Of a stretch of 7,552 nucleotides of DNA, positions 1-6,830 are shown one piece after another (within the stretch, counting starts at the first letter, position 1; each line of letters starts with the position of its first letter). The position numbers were made by a program, and so were the translations under genes. Source of the stretch: Methanobacteriaceae archaeon (GTDB lineage: Archaea > Methanobacteriota > Methanobacteria > Methanobacteriales > Methanobacteriaceae); assembly GCA_030681145.1 (NCBI GenBank), contig JAUXXK010000050.1:1-7552 (forward strand). The letters run 5' to 3'. The notes under the pieces are model-generated. The model was not told the DNA's origin. It made no database searches and worked only from the letters and a program-made list of their open reading frames with translations.

Positions 1-1
1 T

Positions 2-556
2 TTAGCTGAAACACAGTATCCTGGATTTAACACGGCTAAAAATACTTTAAGTGACTTAGGTGGTAGTTTTCCCCAGGGGGAGGCTGCAGCAGCTATATTT
101 AATTTTAGTATTATTTTAGCAGGAATCTTAGCCATAATTGCAGTGATTTTAATTTTAAAAAGTGGGGGCTGTCGCTTATTTTCCACTGGCTTGACCTTAA
201 TGGCCATGGGGGCTATTGGGGTGGGATTATTTCCAGGATATACTGGAGGCGTCCATGTATTATTCGCCATGATGGTATTTATTTTTGGGAGTATGGCATT
301 GTTATTCTCTTATAGGTTGGGTCTTAATATACCGATGGTGGTGCTATCTTTTATACTGGGCCTTTCAACTCTAGGTATAACTCTGTCCCTTTTTATATGG
401 GGGTCAGGAATAGAAAATTTTTTAGTGGCTCTTTTAGGTGCAGGGGGAACCGAAAAATTCATTCTTTACCCTCAAATTCTTTATTTAGTTGCTTTAGGCG
501 GTTATATGGCCAGCAGGGGTGAAGATTGGGTTAGACTAAGATTTTTTAGCCAATAA
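2..556 (+). CDS. DUF998 family multi-pass membrane protein, 5' partial
   Basis: The reading frame is open from the left edge (frame of base 2) to the TAA at 554-556, giving 184 visible residues. The first in-frame ATG, at 143, is internal and not the true start. The codons before it encode a segment with YPGF and NTLSDLG (visible residues 6-20), which resembles the first extracytoplasmic loop of DUF998 proteins. A later GLFPGYTGGVH stretch (about residues 76-86) matches the Phe-Pro ... Gly ... His pattern of the same family. About five hydrophobic segments are visible, near residues 32-50, 60-77, 85-104, 109-132 and 157-171, so it is an integral membrane protein. At least one N-terminal helix and the start lie outside the window. 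The biochemical role of DUF998 is unknown. A seven-T run follows the stop codon. The family call is from recalled motifs; a generic membrane protein is the alternative. Confidence 0.8.
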   Translation, partial: LAETQYPGFNTAKNTLSDLGGSFPQGEAAAAIFNFSIILAGILAIIAVILILKSGGCRLFSTGLTLMAMGAIGVGLFPGYTGGVHVLFAMMVFIFGSMALLFSYRLGLNIPMVVLSFILGLSTLGITLSLFIWGSGIENFLVALLGAGGTEKFILYPQILYLVALGGYMASRGEDWVRLRFFSQ

Positions 557-565
557 ACGGTTTAA

Positions 566-572
566 TTTTTTT
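566..572 (+). terminator. Oligo-T tract after the DUF998 gene
   Basis: Seven consecutive T lie 9 bases after the DUF998 stop codon. Archaeal intrinsic termination relies mainly on U-rich tracts in the RNA and does not need a hairpin, so this is a plausible terminator. It abuts the candidate TATA box of the next gene. Confidence 0.4.
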
Positions 573-579
573 AAATATA
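571..579 (+). promoter_or_regulatory. Candidate TATA box for the first TPR gene
   Basis: TTAAATATA resembles the archaeal box A (consensus close to TTTATATA). Initiation about 25 bases downstream would fall near 600 and give a leader of roughly 40 bases before the ATG at 640. The AT-rich background makes chance matches common, and no clear purine-rich BRE precedes it. Confidence 0.3.
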
Positions 580-639
580 TGGTTCATTGACATTAGATTA
601 AAGAAATAATTCTACTCAAAAAATAATGAAGGGAAAATC

Positions 640-1317
640 ATGAAAGATCAACAAAAATGGGATTACTTTGACCAAGGATTAGACCTTTTTGACGATAGAA
701 AATATGAAAAGAGTTTAATATTCTTTGAAAAGGCATTAAAAATAGATCCTTCTCTTGAAAATGCTATAGCTTATAAATCATTTATTATAACTGAACTTGA
801 ATCTTTAAAATCCTCTTTAAATTATATTGAAAGCAATATAAAAGAATATCCAGAATATGGTTCACTTTATTATCTTAAAGCTAACATTCTTTCGGATTTA
901 GAACTTTTTCAGGAGTCAAATGATTACTTTGACATAGCAATTAAAAATGGCTTTGAAGAAGAAATTACATATTATGGTCGTGCCTACAACTATTTAGGGT
1001 TGGGTAATTGTGAAAAAGCCATTCCTTTTTTTGAAAAACATTTAGAAACTAATGTAGACGATGTTCAATCGTGGTGTGAAATGGGAAATTGCCTAAATTT
1101 ACTATCAAGATTTGTTGAATCCATTAGATGTGAGGATAAGGCCTTGGAAATGGATCCTGACTATTATCTTCCTTATTCTTACCAGGGTGAGGCTTGGATG
1201 GGCTTGGAGGAATACGAAAAAGCAATTATTTGCTTTGAAAAAGCATTATCCCTAAATCCTGGTGATGAAAATTCTATTTTAAATAGGGATAAAATTTTAA
1301 AAAAACAATATATTTAG
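640..1317 (+). CDS. Tetratricopeptide repeat (TPR) protein, six repeats
   Basis: A 225-residue protein made almost entirely of TPR units. Repeats of about 34 residues lie near 5-38, 39-72, 73-108, 109-141, 142-175 and 176-209, followed by a short charged cap ending KKQYI. The helix B signature, such as YEKSLIFFEKALKIDP in repeat 1 and YEKAIICFEKALSLNP in repeat 6, is clear; repeats 2 and 3 are more degenerate. There is no signal peptide, membrane segment or catalytic domain, so a cytoplasmic protein-binding scaffold is expected; the partner is unknown. The ATG at 640 follows GAAGGG at 628-633 with a 6-base spacer, a good archaeal Shine-Dalgarno site. Its first repeat resembles repeat 1 of the third TPR gene (both have KYEKS), suggesting all three TPR genes share ancestry. 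It seems monocistronic, with a hairpin just after the stop. Confidence 0.88.
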   Translation: MKDQQKWDYFDQGLDLFDDRKYEKSLIFFEKALKIDPSLENAIAYKSFIITELESLKSSLNYIESNIKEYPEYGSLYYLKANILSDLELFQESNDYFDIAIKNGFEEEITYYGRAYNYLGLGNCEKAIPFFEKHLETNVDDVQSWCEMGNCLNLLSRFVESIRCEDKALEMDPDYYLPYSYQGEAWMGLEEYEKAIICFEKALSLNPGDENSILNRDKILKKQYI

Positions 1318-1324
1318 GAGGCAA

Positions 1325-1362
1325 TGGACCCAAAAATTTCTTTAAATTTAAATTTTTGGCCA
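1325..1362 (+). terminator. Hairpin just downstream of the first TPR gene
   Basis: A perfect 10-bp inverted repeat, CCAAAAATTT (1330-1339) and AAATTTTTGG (1350-1359), encloses a 10-base loop. TGG at 1325-1327 can pair with CCA at 1360-1362 across a two-base bulge, lengthening the stem. It starts 8 bases after the TPR stop codon and is followed by T-rich sequence (1373-1394). It probably marks the transcript's 3' end, as a terminator or a 3'-end stabiliser. Confidence 0.5.
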
Positions 1363-1592
1363 TAATAATCCTTTAAATTTTAATTTTTAATCTTTCCACA
1401 AACAAACATTAAAACTGTTTTGTTTAATCGTAAATAAAAAAATTAGTACTGTAGGGCTATTAACATTAAAATATATTCTTGCAGGCAACTATTCAGTTTT
1501 ATTTATTTAAACACCATATGCTATTTTGATTCATGCCCATGATTCAATATCCTCTGATTAAAATGGATATTCAATTTAATATTTTTTTACAA

Positions 1593-1600
1593 TTTATATA
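1593..1600 (+). promoter_or_regulatory. TATA-box match in the long intergenic region
   Basis: TTTATATA is an exact match to the archaeal box A core. If used on the plus strand, transcription would start near 1625 and give either a leader of about 300 bases for the TPR gene at 1923 or a separate non-coding RNA. The local sequence is so AT-rich that this may be chance, and no strong BRE is visible. Confidence 0.25.
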
Positions 1601-1910
1601 AATTTTAATTGATAAAAAAAACTTAAACAACTTATAACAACCCATATGATTATTATCGGTTAATAGTATTTAAATCATGTTTTAGCAAGATTAAATTAGT
1701 ATATTCCGATTTTAGAACTTTTAAATTTTCGTGGATTTTCAACTTAACCACTAATATAATGTTCAATATTTTCATATAGTATCATTAGTAAGTTTTAATA
1801 TAATAAAATAAATATTGTTTAAATCATCAACCGAGAACTAGAATCGCATTAAATAGTTTGTCCAAATATGTAGTAATCATAAATTAATTTCAAATTCACA
1901 ATAAAATATC

Positions 1911-1915
1911 AGGAG
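1911..1915 (+). promoter_or_regulatory. Ribosome-binding site that sets the TTG start
   Basis: AGGAG lies 7 bases before the TTG at 1923. No in-frame ATG occurs in the first repeat until codon 26, well inside helix B, so this site supports the rare TTG start codon. Confidence 0.65.
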
Positions 1916-1922
1916 AAATAAA

Positions 1923-2897
1923 TTGAATAGTAATCAATCTAAAAAACTTTATCAAAAAGGCATAGAATTGCTCGCACATGGCAAATCACAGGAAGCCATG
2001 AATTACTTCCGTGAAGCTGTAAAAACTAACCCTTTATGTCTGGAAGCACATTTGGAGCTAGGATATATTTTAGGAACAATGGAAAACTATGAAGACGCAT
2101 TAAATTCATTTAATCACGCTTTAAAAATACAAAACAATTTTCCAGGACTTTTTGGCCAAGCTTTATCCTTCTTTTTAATGGAAGACTATGAAAATTCTCT
2201 TAATTCTTTTAATGAGGCGTTGGAGATCGGTGAAAATGAGGATGTTTGGTATTACAAAGGAAACTGCCACATTTTTCTTGGTCAGTATGATGATGCAGTC
2301 AATTGTCTGGAAATTTCCATATCCATGGATCCTGATTTGATAGAGGCCTGGAATGATTTGGGTGTCACCTACAGTATAATAGGGGAAGATTTTAAAGCTG
2401 AAGAATGTTTTAGAGAAGCCTTAAAGATTGATAATTACTTTTTTCAAGCTATATACAATCTCGGCGTTACTCTTGCGGATAAAGGGCAGTATGACGAGGC
2501 ACTAAAATACTTGGACAGGGTTCTGAAAATCGAACCAGATAACTTCAAAGCACTATTTTACAAAGGAAATGTATTATATTTCATGGAAAAAGATGAAGAA
2601 GCCACCGAATACTTCAAAAAAGCTTTAATTAGTGATGAAAAGCAGGAAGAACTGTGGAATTATTTGGGATATGTTCAGTCCAGTCTAGGCCAGAATCACG
2701 AAGCGGTTGAATCTCTTAAAGAAGCAATTAAACTCAAAAAAGATTATGATGTACCCTATTTAAACTTAGGCAACGTTTATTTAGATATGGGTAAACAAGA
2801 TCTTGCTTTAAAATGCTATGAAAAAGCTTTAGAAATTAATCCGGATAATGAAGAAGTGCATTTTCAGAAGGATTTATTAAATGAGGATTTGAATTAA
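1923..2897 (+). CDS. Tetratricopeptide repeat protein, nine repeats (upstream tandem copy)
   Basis: A 324-residue all-TPR protein starting at TTG. Nine repeats fall near 5-38, 39-72, 73-104, 105-138, 139-172, 173-206, 207-240, 241-274 and 275-308, ending in a short acidic cap. The best conserved units are repeat 6 (YNLGVTLADKGQYDEAL) and repeat 9 (KCYEKALEINPD). Trp at 109, 143 and 245 occupies helix A positions. No signal peptide, membrane helix or enzyme domain is visible; it is probably a cytosolic superhelical scaffold for an unknown protein. It is followed after 16 bases by a homologous TPR gene and is very likely co-transcribed with it. The two proteins align without net gaps over most of their length (offset one residue), indicating gene duplication. 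By eye its codons are somewhat less AT-biased than those of the downstream copy. Confidence 0.88.
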   Translation: MNSNQSKKLYQKGIELLAHGKSQEAMNYFREAVKTNPLCLEAHLELGYILGTMENYEDALNSFNHALKIQNNFPGLFGQALSFFLMEDYENSLNSFNEALEIGENEDVWYYKGNCHIFLGQYDDAVNCLEISISMDPDLIEAWNDLGVTYSIIGEDFKAEECFREALKIDNYFFQAIYNLGVTLADKGQYDEALKYLDRVLKIEPDNFKALFYKGNVLYFMEKDEEATEYFKKALISDEKQEELWNYLGYVQSSLGQNHEAVESLKEAIKLKKDYDVPYLNLGNVYLDMGKQDLALKCYEKALEINPDNEEVHFQKDLLNEDLN

Positions 2898-2913
2898 ACT
2901 AAGGAGCTATAAA

Positions 2914-3876
2914 ATGAATGATCAAGCTATTAATCACTTTGAAGAAGGAAAAAAATATTCAGAATCAGAAAAATATGAAAAATCAGTGATATCGTATGAA
3001 AATGCTTTGAAAATTGATCCTGATTATCAAGAAGCTTATATTGAATTGGGATACTCTTTAGGTAACTTGGAAAAATATAAAAATGCTTTAAATGCTTTTG
3101 AAAATGCTTTAAGAATTGGAAATAATGCCTCAGCACTTCATGGGCAAGGATTAACTTATTATTATATGGAAAATTATTCAAAAGCAGTAATATCTTTTGA
3201 AAAAGCATTAGAAATGGATGAAAGTAAATGGGGAAGTTATTATACTTCAAGATGCTACTTCCAAATGGATGACTATGAAAATGCTTTAAAATATTTGGAT
3301 AAAGCTTTAGCCATAAACAATAATTTTTTAGAGGCCTGGAATGACAAAGGAGTTATTTATAGTATCTTAAAAAAAGATCAAGATGCATTAGATGCATTTG
3401 AAGAAGTTTTAAGGATTGATAATAATTATTTGCCAGCCATATATAATTTAGGAACTACATTGGCTGATTTAGGTAGGTATAATGAATCATTAGCTTGTTT
3501 AAATCGTTTAATTGAAGTAGATAGCGAAAATTTTAAGGCTCACTTTTACAAGGCTAACGTATTATTCCTTATGCAAAAACCTGAAGAAGCTATGGGATCA
3601 TTTAAAAAGGCGATTGAATTAGATAATCAGCAACCAGAAGCTTGGAATTATCAGGCTTGTGTTTTGGCTAGCATGGGTAACACTGAAGATGCAATAAAAT
3701 CACTGGAAAGGGCTATTTCTTTATATTCTGATTATGAAGCGGCTTATATGAATCTTGGAGTTATTTATAAGGGTTCTGAAAAATTAAAAGAAGCTATGGC
3801 CTGTTTTGAAACTGTTTTAGAAATTAATCCTACTAATTCTGAAGCATTAAGAGAAAAAAATGAATTAATCAATTGA
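2914..3876 (+). CDS. Tetratricopeptide repeat protein, nine repeats (downstream tandem copy)
   Basis: A 320-residue protein with nine TPRs, near 4-37, 38-71, 72-105, 106-137, 138-171, 172-205, 206-239, 240-273 and 274-307, plus a short C-terminal cap. AAGGAG at 2901-2906, seven bases before the ATG, is a strong ribosome-binding site. It is a full-length paralogue of the preceding gene: EAWND at 140-144 matches 141-145 there, and AIYNLG at 175-180 matches 176-181. The third pair of Trp residues is also kept (244 against 245). No catalytic or membrane part is visible, so a protein-interaction role is inferred; the partners are unknown. Repeats rich in AAA, GAA and AAT codons make it more AT-rich than its neighbour. 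Its last 12 bases overlap the 3' end of the opposite-strand methyltransferase gene. Confidence 0.88.
   Translation: MNDQAINHFEEGKKYSESEKYEKSVISYENALKIDPDYQEAYIELGYSLGNLEKYKNALNAFENALRIGNNASALHGQGLTYYYMENYSKAVISFEKALEMDESKWGSYYTSRCYFQMDDYENALKYLDKALAINNNFLEAWNDKGVIYSILKKDQDALDAFEEVLRIDNNYLPAIYNLGTTLADLGRYNESLACLNRLIEVDSENFKAHFYKANVLFLMQKPEEAMGSFKKAIELDNQQPEAWNYQACVLASMGNTEDAIKSLERAISLYSDYEAAYMNLGVIYKGSEKLKEAMACFETVLEINPTNSEALREKNELIN
3854..3860 (-). terminator. Oligo-T tract for the methyltransferase transcript
   Basis: Seven A on the plus strand give seven T on the minus strand, 4 bases past the methyltransferase stop codon. It lies within the coding region of the convergent TPR gene. U-tracts are the usual archaeal intrinsic termination signal. 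Confidence 0.4.
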
Positions 3877-4470
3877 TTTATTAAGAAAACCACTAATAAC
3901 CACCACTTCTTCGAAAAAAAATCTTTCTCGTGCGGTAATTTGTACATTAAAACCCATTTTTTTTAATTTTTGGCACGATTTTTCAATATCTGATAATGAA
4001 GACTGAACTAGTTGTACAGTACCTTTATTATTTAAATGATTTTTTACATTATCTAAGAAAGGATCAATTACTTCTCGGCCATTTATACCACCGTTCCAAG
4101 CATCATCTAAATGATCGTCTACACCTTCATCTTTTTCACTTGGTAAATATGGGGTATTGAATAGAACAAGATCAAATTTCTCATTGAGCACTGGATTGAA
4201 AAGATTACCATTACGAATTTCCAAGTTTTTTACATCATTCAATTTTTTATTAGCAATGGCACATTTTATTGCATAAGGGTTAATGTCAGTAGCTACTACT
4301 TTTAGGGCAGTTTTAGATGCATTTAATCCTATAATTCCAGTACCAGTTCCTATTTCTAGTACAAAATCTCCTTTTTTAATCAATAGATTGTTTGATAACA
4401 TGAAACTATCTTCTGCAGGATTATATACATTTTTGCAGGTTTTAATATGCATTCCGCTGTATTCTATCAT
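3865..4470 (-). CDS. HemK2/Mtq2-family protein methyltransferase
   Basis: A 201-residue class I S-adenosylmethionine methyltransferase. The N-terminal VYNPAEDSFML (15-25) is typical of archaeal HemK-related proteins. Motif I, LEIGTGTG (38-45), binds AdoMet, and TDINP (61-65) carries the acidic residue expected to contact its ribose. The substrate motif is LFNTPYLP (103-110), NTPY in place of the usual NPPY. A WNGG element (125-128) followed by GREV fits the family. Eukaryotic and archaeal homologues methylate the GGQ glutamine of class 1 release factor with a Trm112 partner; this activity is inferred here. The length is normal for the family, which lacks the N-terminal domain of bacterial PrmC. 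The ATG at 4468-4470 has only a modest AGGG upstream; Met7 is an alternative start. It is the last gene of the minus-strand cluster, 105 bases after rsmA, and overlaps the TPR gene at its 3' end. Confidence 0.85.
   Translation of the reverse strand: MIEYSGMHIKTCKNVYNPAEDSFMLSNNLLIKKGDFVLEIGTGTGIIGLNASKTALKVVATDINPYAIKCAIANKKLNDVKNLEIRNGNLFNPVLNEKFDLVLFNTPYLPSEKDEGVDDHLDDAWNGGINGREVIDPFLDNVKNHLNNKGTVQLVQSSLSDIEKSCQKLKKMGFNVQITARERFFFEEVVVISGFLNKSID
3957..3971 (+). terminator. Oligo-T tracts for the tandem TPR transcript
   Basis: Eight T (3957-3964), AA, then five T (3967-3971) on the plus strand begin about 80 bases after the TPR stop codon, inside the antisense-oriented methyltransferase gene. 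This is the first strong U-tract downstream and so the likely terminator of the TPR pair. Confidence 0.4.
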
Positions 4471-4575
4471 GATTTTCCCTATTAAATAATTAAAAAGAGT
4501 ATTGTATTTTCTATTATTTACTAAAACTTCAGATATTCCTCAAATTTTTTAAGTTCAATTATAAAAGAATATAAA

Positions 4576-5454
4576 TTATATTTGAAAACATTTAGAATTT
4601 AGAATAATATTTAATCTATTAGAAATTGCTAAAATGTCTTTGGGCGATAATTTAAATACTCTATCTTCTAGTAAATAACAATCCATTTTTTTCAAAATAT
4701 TATTAATTTCTTCCTTTTTATACTCTCCTATCTCATGAAAAGACTCTTTTAAAGCTTTTTTAGCTTTTTTACGTCTGTGCTGAAATATGGCTCGCACAAC
4801 TGAAGCAAAAAAATCATCCAATTCAATTTCTTTAAGTGGAACTAATTTTACCACAGAAGAATCTACCTTTGGTGGTGGAATAAATGATTGGGGTGAAACA
4901 TTATCCAATAGTTCCACAATGGCTTTGAAATGTATCATCACAGATAATCTGGAATAATGTGGGCTGTCTACTTGCGCATTCATCCTTTGAGCAAATTCTT
5001 TTTGATACATTAAAATGGCCAGATCAAAATCATACTCCAAAAATTTGAAAGTTATAGGAGAAGAAATTTGATAGGGTAAATTTGATACAATCTTGTTAAA
5101 ATGAGGGAAATCAACTTTTAAAGCATCACTATTCATTATTTCTACATTGTCCAGACCAATTTCTTCCAGACGATTATTTAAAATTTGAGCAATGCGTGGG
5201 TCTTGTTCGATAGCTATTACTTTTTTTGCTACAGAAGCCATGGGCAAGGTTAAAGTTCCAATACCGGAACCTATTTCCAGCACAGTATCATATGAATTTA
5301 AATTGGCAAAATTAAGTATTTTTTTCCTTTTAAAATCATCAATTAGATAATTCTGACCTAACTTCCGATTTAAGACAATTCCATAATCTTTCAGAATCTG
5401 CTTGGTTTCCTGAGCCAATGAAACAGTCCCTAAATCTTTTTTATGGAGGGGCAC
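4576..5454 (-). CDS. rsmA: 16S rRNA adenine N6,N6-dimethyltransferase RsmA (KsgA/Dim1)
   Basis: A 292-residue protein carrying the KsgA/Dim1 hallmarks. GQNYLID (33-39) is the N-terminal family motif, LEIGSGIGTLT (59-69) is AdoMet motif I, and IEQD (82-85) carries the ribose-binding acid. SNLPYQISSP (124-133) contains the catalytic NLPY motif IV, and FIPPPKVDSS (191-200) is the signature before the C-terminal helical domain. It dimethylates two adjacent adenines in the loop of the 3'-terminal helix of 16S rRNA during small-subunit maturation. The start codon is GTG at 5452-5454, preceded by AGGGAG seven bases upstream. It lies 47 bases after the DUF655 gene in the same direction. Part of its ribosome-binding site falls in a predicted hairpin stem. 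Length and motifs indicate an intact enzyme. Confidence 0.95.
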   Translation of the reverse strand: MPLHKKDLGTVSLAQETKQILKDYGIVLNRKLGQNYLIDDFKRKKILNFANLNSYDTVLEIGSGIGTLTLPMASVAKKVIAIEQDPRIAQILNNRLEEIGLDNVEIMNSDALKVDFPHFNKIVSNLPYQISSPITFKFLEYDFDLAILMYQKEFAQRMNAQVDSPHYSRLSVMIHFKAIVELLDNVSPQSFIPPPKVDSSVVKLVPLKEIELDDFFASVVRAIFQHRRKKAKKALKESFHEIGEYKKEEINNILKKMDCYLLEDRVFKLSPKDILAISNRLNIILNSKCFQI

Positions 5455-5463
5455 TTATATTCT

Positions 5464-5500
5464 CCCTAAAAAATAATTATAAAAAATAGAATATTTAGGG
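5464..5500 (-). promoter_or_regulatory. Hairpin overlapping the rsmA ribosome-binding site
   Basis: CCCTAAA (5464-5470) and TTTAGGG (5494-5500) form a perfect 7-bp inverted repeat with a 23-base AT-only loop except one G/C pair position. In the minus-strand mRNA the 3' arm is UUUAGGG, which supplies the AGGG part of the AGGGAG ribosome-binding site of rsmA. Two runs of six T also lie in the spacer, so weak termination after DUF655 is an alternative role. Confidence 0.35.
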
Positions 5501-5501
5501 G

Positions 5502-6080
5502 TTATTTTGGTCTGGCAGGTGGCCTGGTAAATAAGGTGTATTTTTTTTTCCCTCTGGTGGCCGGTTCAGCATCCATTTCAATTAAAACCCTTTTGACCAT
5601 AAGTTTAACAGGATCTTTAAGGGCTGGGACCCTTTCTTTAAGATTATCAAAGTTTTCAAAAGGTTTTTCCTCCCGGGCCTTGAGGATATCCCACATATAT
5701 TTTTTACCAATCCCTGGTAAAAGTTCTAGTTGGTGTAATCTGGTACTCAGAGGTCCGGCTTCATTGAAAAATTTGATGAATTTCTCCTCTTTAGATTTTA
5801 TAATCTCTTCAATGACGTATTGTAACTCTACTCGGGACGTGGCGGTTAAATCATCATGCTTTAATCTGCGATTCACACGGGAAACTTGGTCTCGCTTACC
5901 AGAACCAATGTAAACTTCGTCATGTATTTCTATTTCTGTATCTGGCTTGGGTGAAAGTTCTAAAAGGGTAAATTCTTCTTTACCTATGGCTTGGGCCACG
6001 GGTTTTCTTTTAAATGTCGAATGACCCTCCTTGATGTAACCCAGAGGCAGATAATCGAGTATTATTGCGTAATCTTCCAT
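5502..6080 (-). CDS. DUF655 family predicted RNA-binding protein
   Basis: A 192-residue archaeal protein of the DUF655 family (COG1491). The N-terminal half, from MEDYAIILDYLPLGY through EVYIGSGKRDQV, has an OB-like basic, beta-rich character. A helix-hairpin-helix element, LLPGIGKK (120-127 in this numbering), resembles nonspecific nucleic-acid-binding HhH motifs. The tail is basic and proline-rich, ending RPPARPK. The molecular role is unknown; RNA binding is predicted from these parts and from its usual neighbours. I chose the ATG at 6078-6080 because homologues, as I recall them, begin MEDYA and because GTGAT, complementary to the 16S rRNA 3' end, lies three bases upstream, where the GGTGAT part of a full site would sit. 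An ATG at 6111-6113 would add 11 residues but has no convincing ribosome-binding site. It follows rpoF and precedes rsmA. Confidence 0.87.
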   Translation of the reverse strand: MEDYAIILDYLPLGYIKEGHSTFKRKPVAQAIGKEEFTLLELSPKPDTEIEIHDEVYIGSGKRDQVSRVNRRLKHDDLTATSRVELQYVIEEIIKSKEEKFIKFFNEAGPLSTRLHQLELLPGIGKKYMWDILKAREEKPFENFDNLKERVPALKDPVKLMVKRVLIEMDAEPATRGKKKYTLFTRPPARPK

Positions 6081-6148
6081 GCAATCACAAACTAACAAAA
6101 GGATATTTTCCATTCTTTTAAAGAATCCGAACTAAAAGGATTTTACTA

Positions 6149-6486
6149 TTAAGTCCGGTATTTTTCAACTATTTCTAGGATTTTTTTCAGATCCTCATTT
6201 TTTATGGGGACCCTTTCCTTGGCAAAAAGTAGCCTAAGGTCTGCCAAATCTTGAGGTAACATATCGGTTATTTTGATGGCATATTTCTTTTTAACCACTT
6301 CTTCTAGTTCTCCAATTAATTTATTGGATTCTTCCACTTCCAGCTTGGAGAATTTAATTACATGGTCTAAAGTGAGATTTTGCTCATAATTAAGTTCATG
6401 ATCCTCTGCAAAATTTTCCAGTATTTCTTTAACCTCGGCAACGGAGATTGGATCGGTCTCCAAAACCTTTTTCCCTATCATGGGAA

Positions 6487-6490
<4 letters not shown>
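6149..6490 (-). CDS. rpoF: DNA-directed RNA polymerase subunit F (Rpb4 family)
   Basis: A 113-residue protein matching archaeal RpoF/Rpb4, which pairs with RpoE (Rpb7) to form the stalk of RNA polymerase. The stalk acts in initiation, binding of emerging RNA and processivity. The sequence shows IGKKVLE at the N terminus, a highly charged helical middle, and ITDMLPQDLADLRLLFAKERV (about 74-94), the HRDC-like part typical of the family. The length is normal. Two starts are possible. GTG at 6488-6490 overlaps the rpl21e stop as GTGA, suggesting translational coupling. ATG at 6479-6481 (Met4) gives an N terminus MIGKKVLE as in many homologues, with the same GTGAT then serving as a ribosome-binding site four bases upstream. 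I keep the longer form, but the two are hard to separate. Confidence 0.92.
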
Positions 6491-6777
<287 letters not shown>

Positions 6778-6795
6778 ATTTTAAACCTCCATAAT

Positions 6796-6807
6796 GACCT
6801 TTCGGTC
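6796..6807 (-). promoter_or_regulatory. Short inverted repeat with GAAA loop upstream of rpl21e
   Basis: On the minus strand GACC-GAAA-GGTC forms a 4-bp G/C-rich stem closed by a GNRA-type tetraloop, five bases before GGAGGT. It stands out in AT-rich surroundings. It may be an RNA hairpin in the leader or a DNA operator between the TATA-like element and the gene; the transcription start is not known. Confidence 0.3.
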
Positions 6808-6811
6808 GGTA

Positions 6812-6822
6812 AACATATAATA
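6812..6822 (-). promoter_or_regulatory. Candidate TATA box for the rpl21e operon
   Basis: The minus strand reads CTATTATATGTT around 6812-6822, a moderate match to archaeal box A. Initiation about 25 bases downstream would fall near 6790, leaving a very short leader that just includes the GGAGGT site. The upstream BRE is not clearly purine-rich. Confidence 0.35.
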
Positions 6823-6830
6823 GAATTGCA

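Larger units (their letters stand above)
1318..1922. other. 605-base AT-rich intergenic region, no recognisable gene
   Basis: This gap separates the first TPR gene from the tandem TPR pair. It is very AT-rich, with frequent stops in every frame I read. I see no TPR remnant, tRNA, IS end or CRISPR-like repeat. It holds the hairpin after the first TPR gene, a TATA-like match at 1593-1600, a weak 7-bp inverted repeat (AATATCC 1546-1552 and GGATATT 1565-1571), and the ribosome-binding site of the next gene at its right end. A small non-coding RNA or long leader cannot be excluded from sequence alone. Confidence 0.6.

Noticed and set aside
1324..1365. A 13-codon ORF with an AGGAGG-like site just before it, directly after the first TPR gene.
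   Set aside because: The spacer is only two bases, the ORF coincides with the hairpin, and the composition is plain AT-rich sequence. Most likely chance.
1546..1571. A 7-bp inverted repeat, AATATCC and GGATATT, with a 12-base loop.
   Set aside because: Weak, AT-rich and not positioned at any gene boundary; not enough to call an RNA or operator.
1669..1827. A 10-base direct repeat, TTTAAATCAT, at 1669-1678 and 1818-1827, considered as an insertion target duplication.
   Set aside because: The intervening bases show no terminal inverted repeats or coding capacity, and 10-base AT-rich repeats are expected by chance here.
2930..3250. A 106-codon minus-strand ORF inside the third TPR gene.
   Set aside because: It is antisense to clear TPR repeats, is full of Phe, Leu, Ile and His as expected from reversed Lys/Glu/Asn codons, and resembles no family.
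3765..3947. A 60-codon minus-strand ORF across the convergent gene ends.
   Set aside because: It overlaps both well-supported genes in a different frame and shows no domain or ribosome-binding site.
5536..5913. A 125-codon plus-strand ORF antisense to the DUF655 gene.
   Set aside because: The opposite strand encodes a recognisable conserved protein; this frame is Ser/Leu/Arg-rich without motifs, typical of an antisense shadow.
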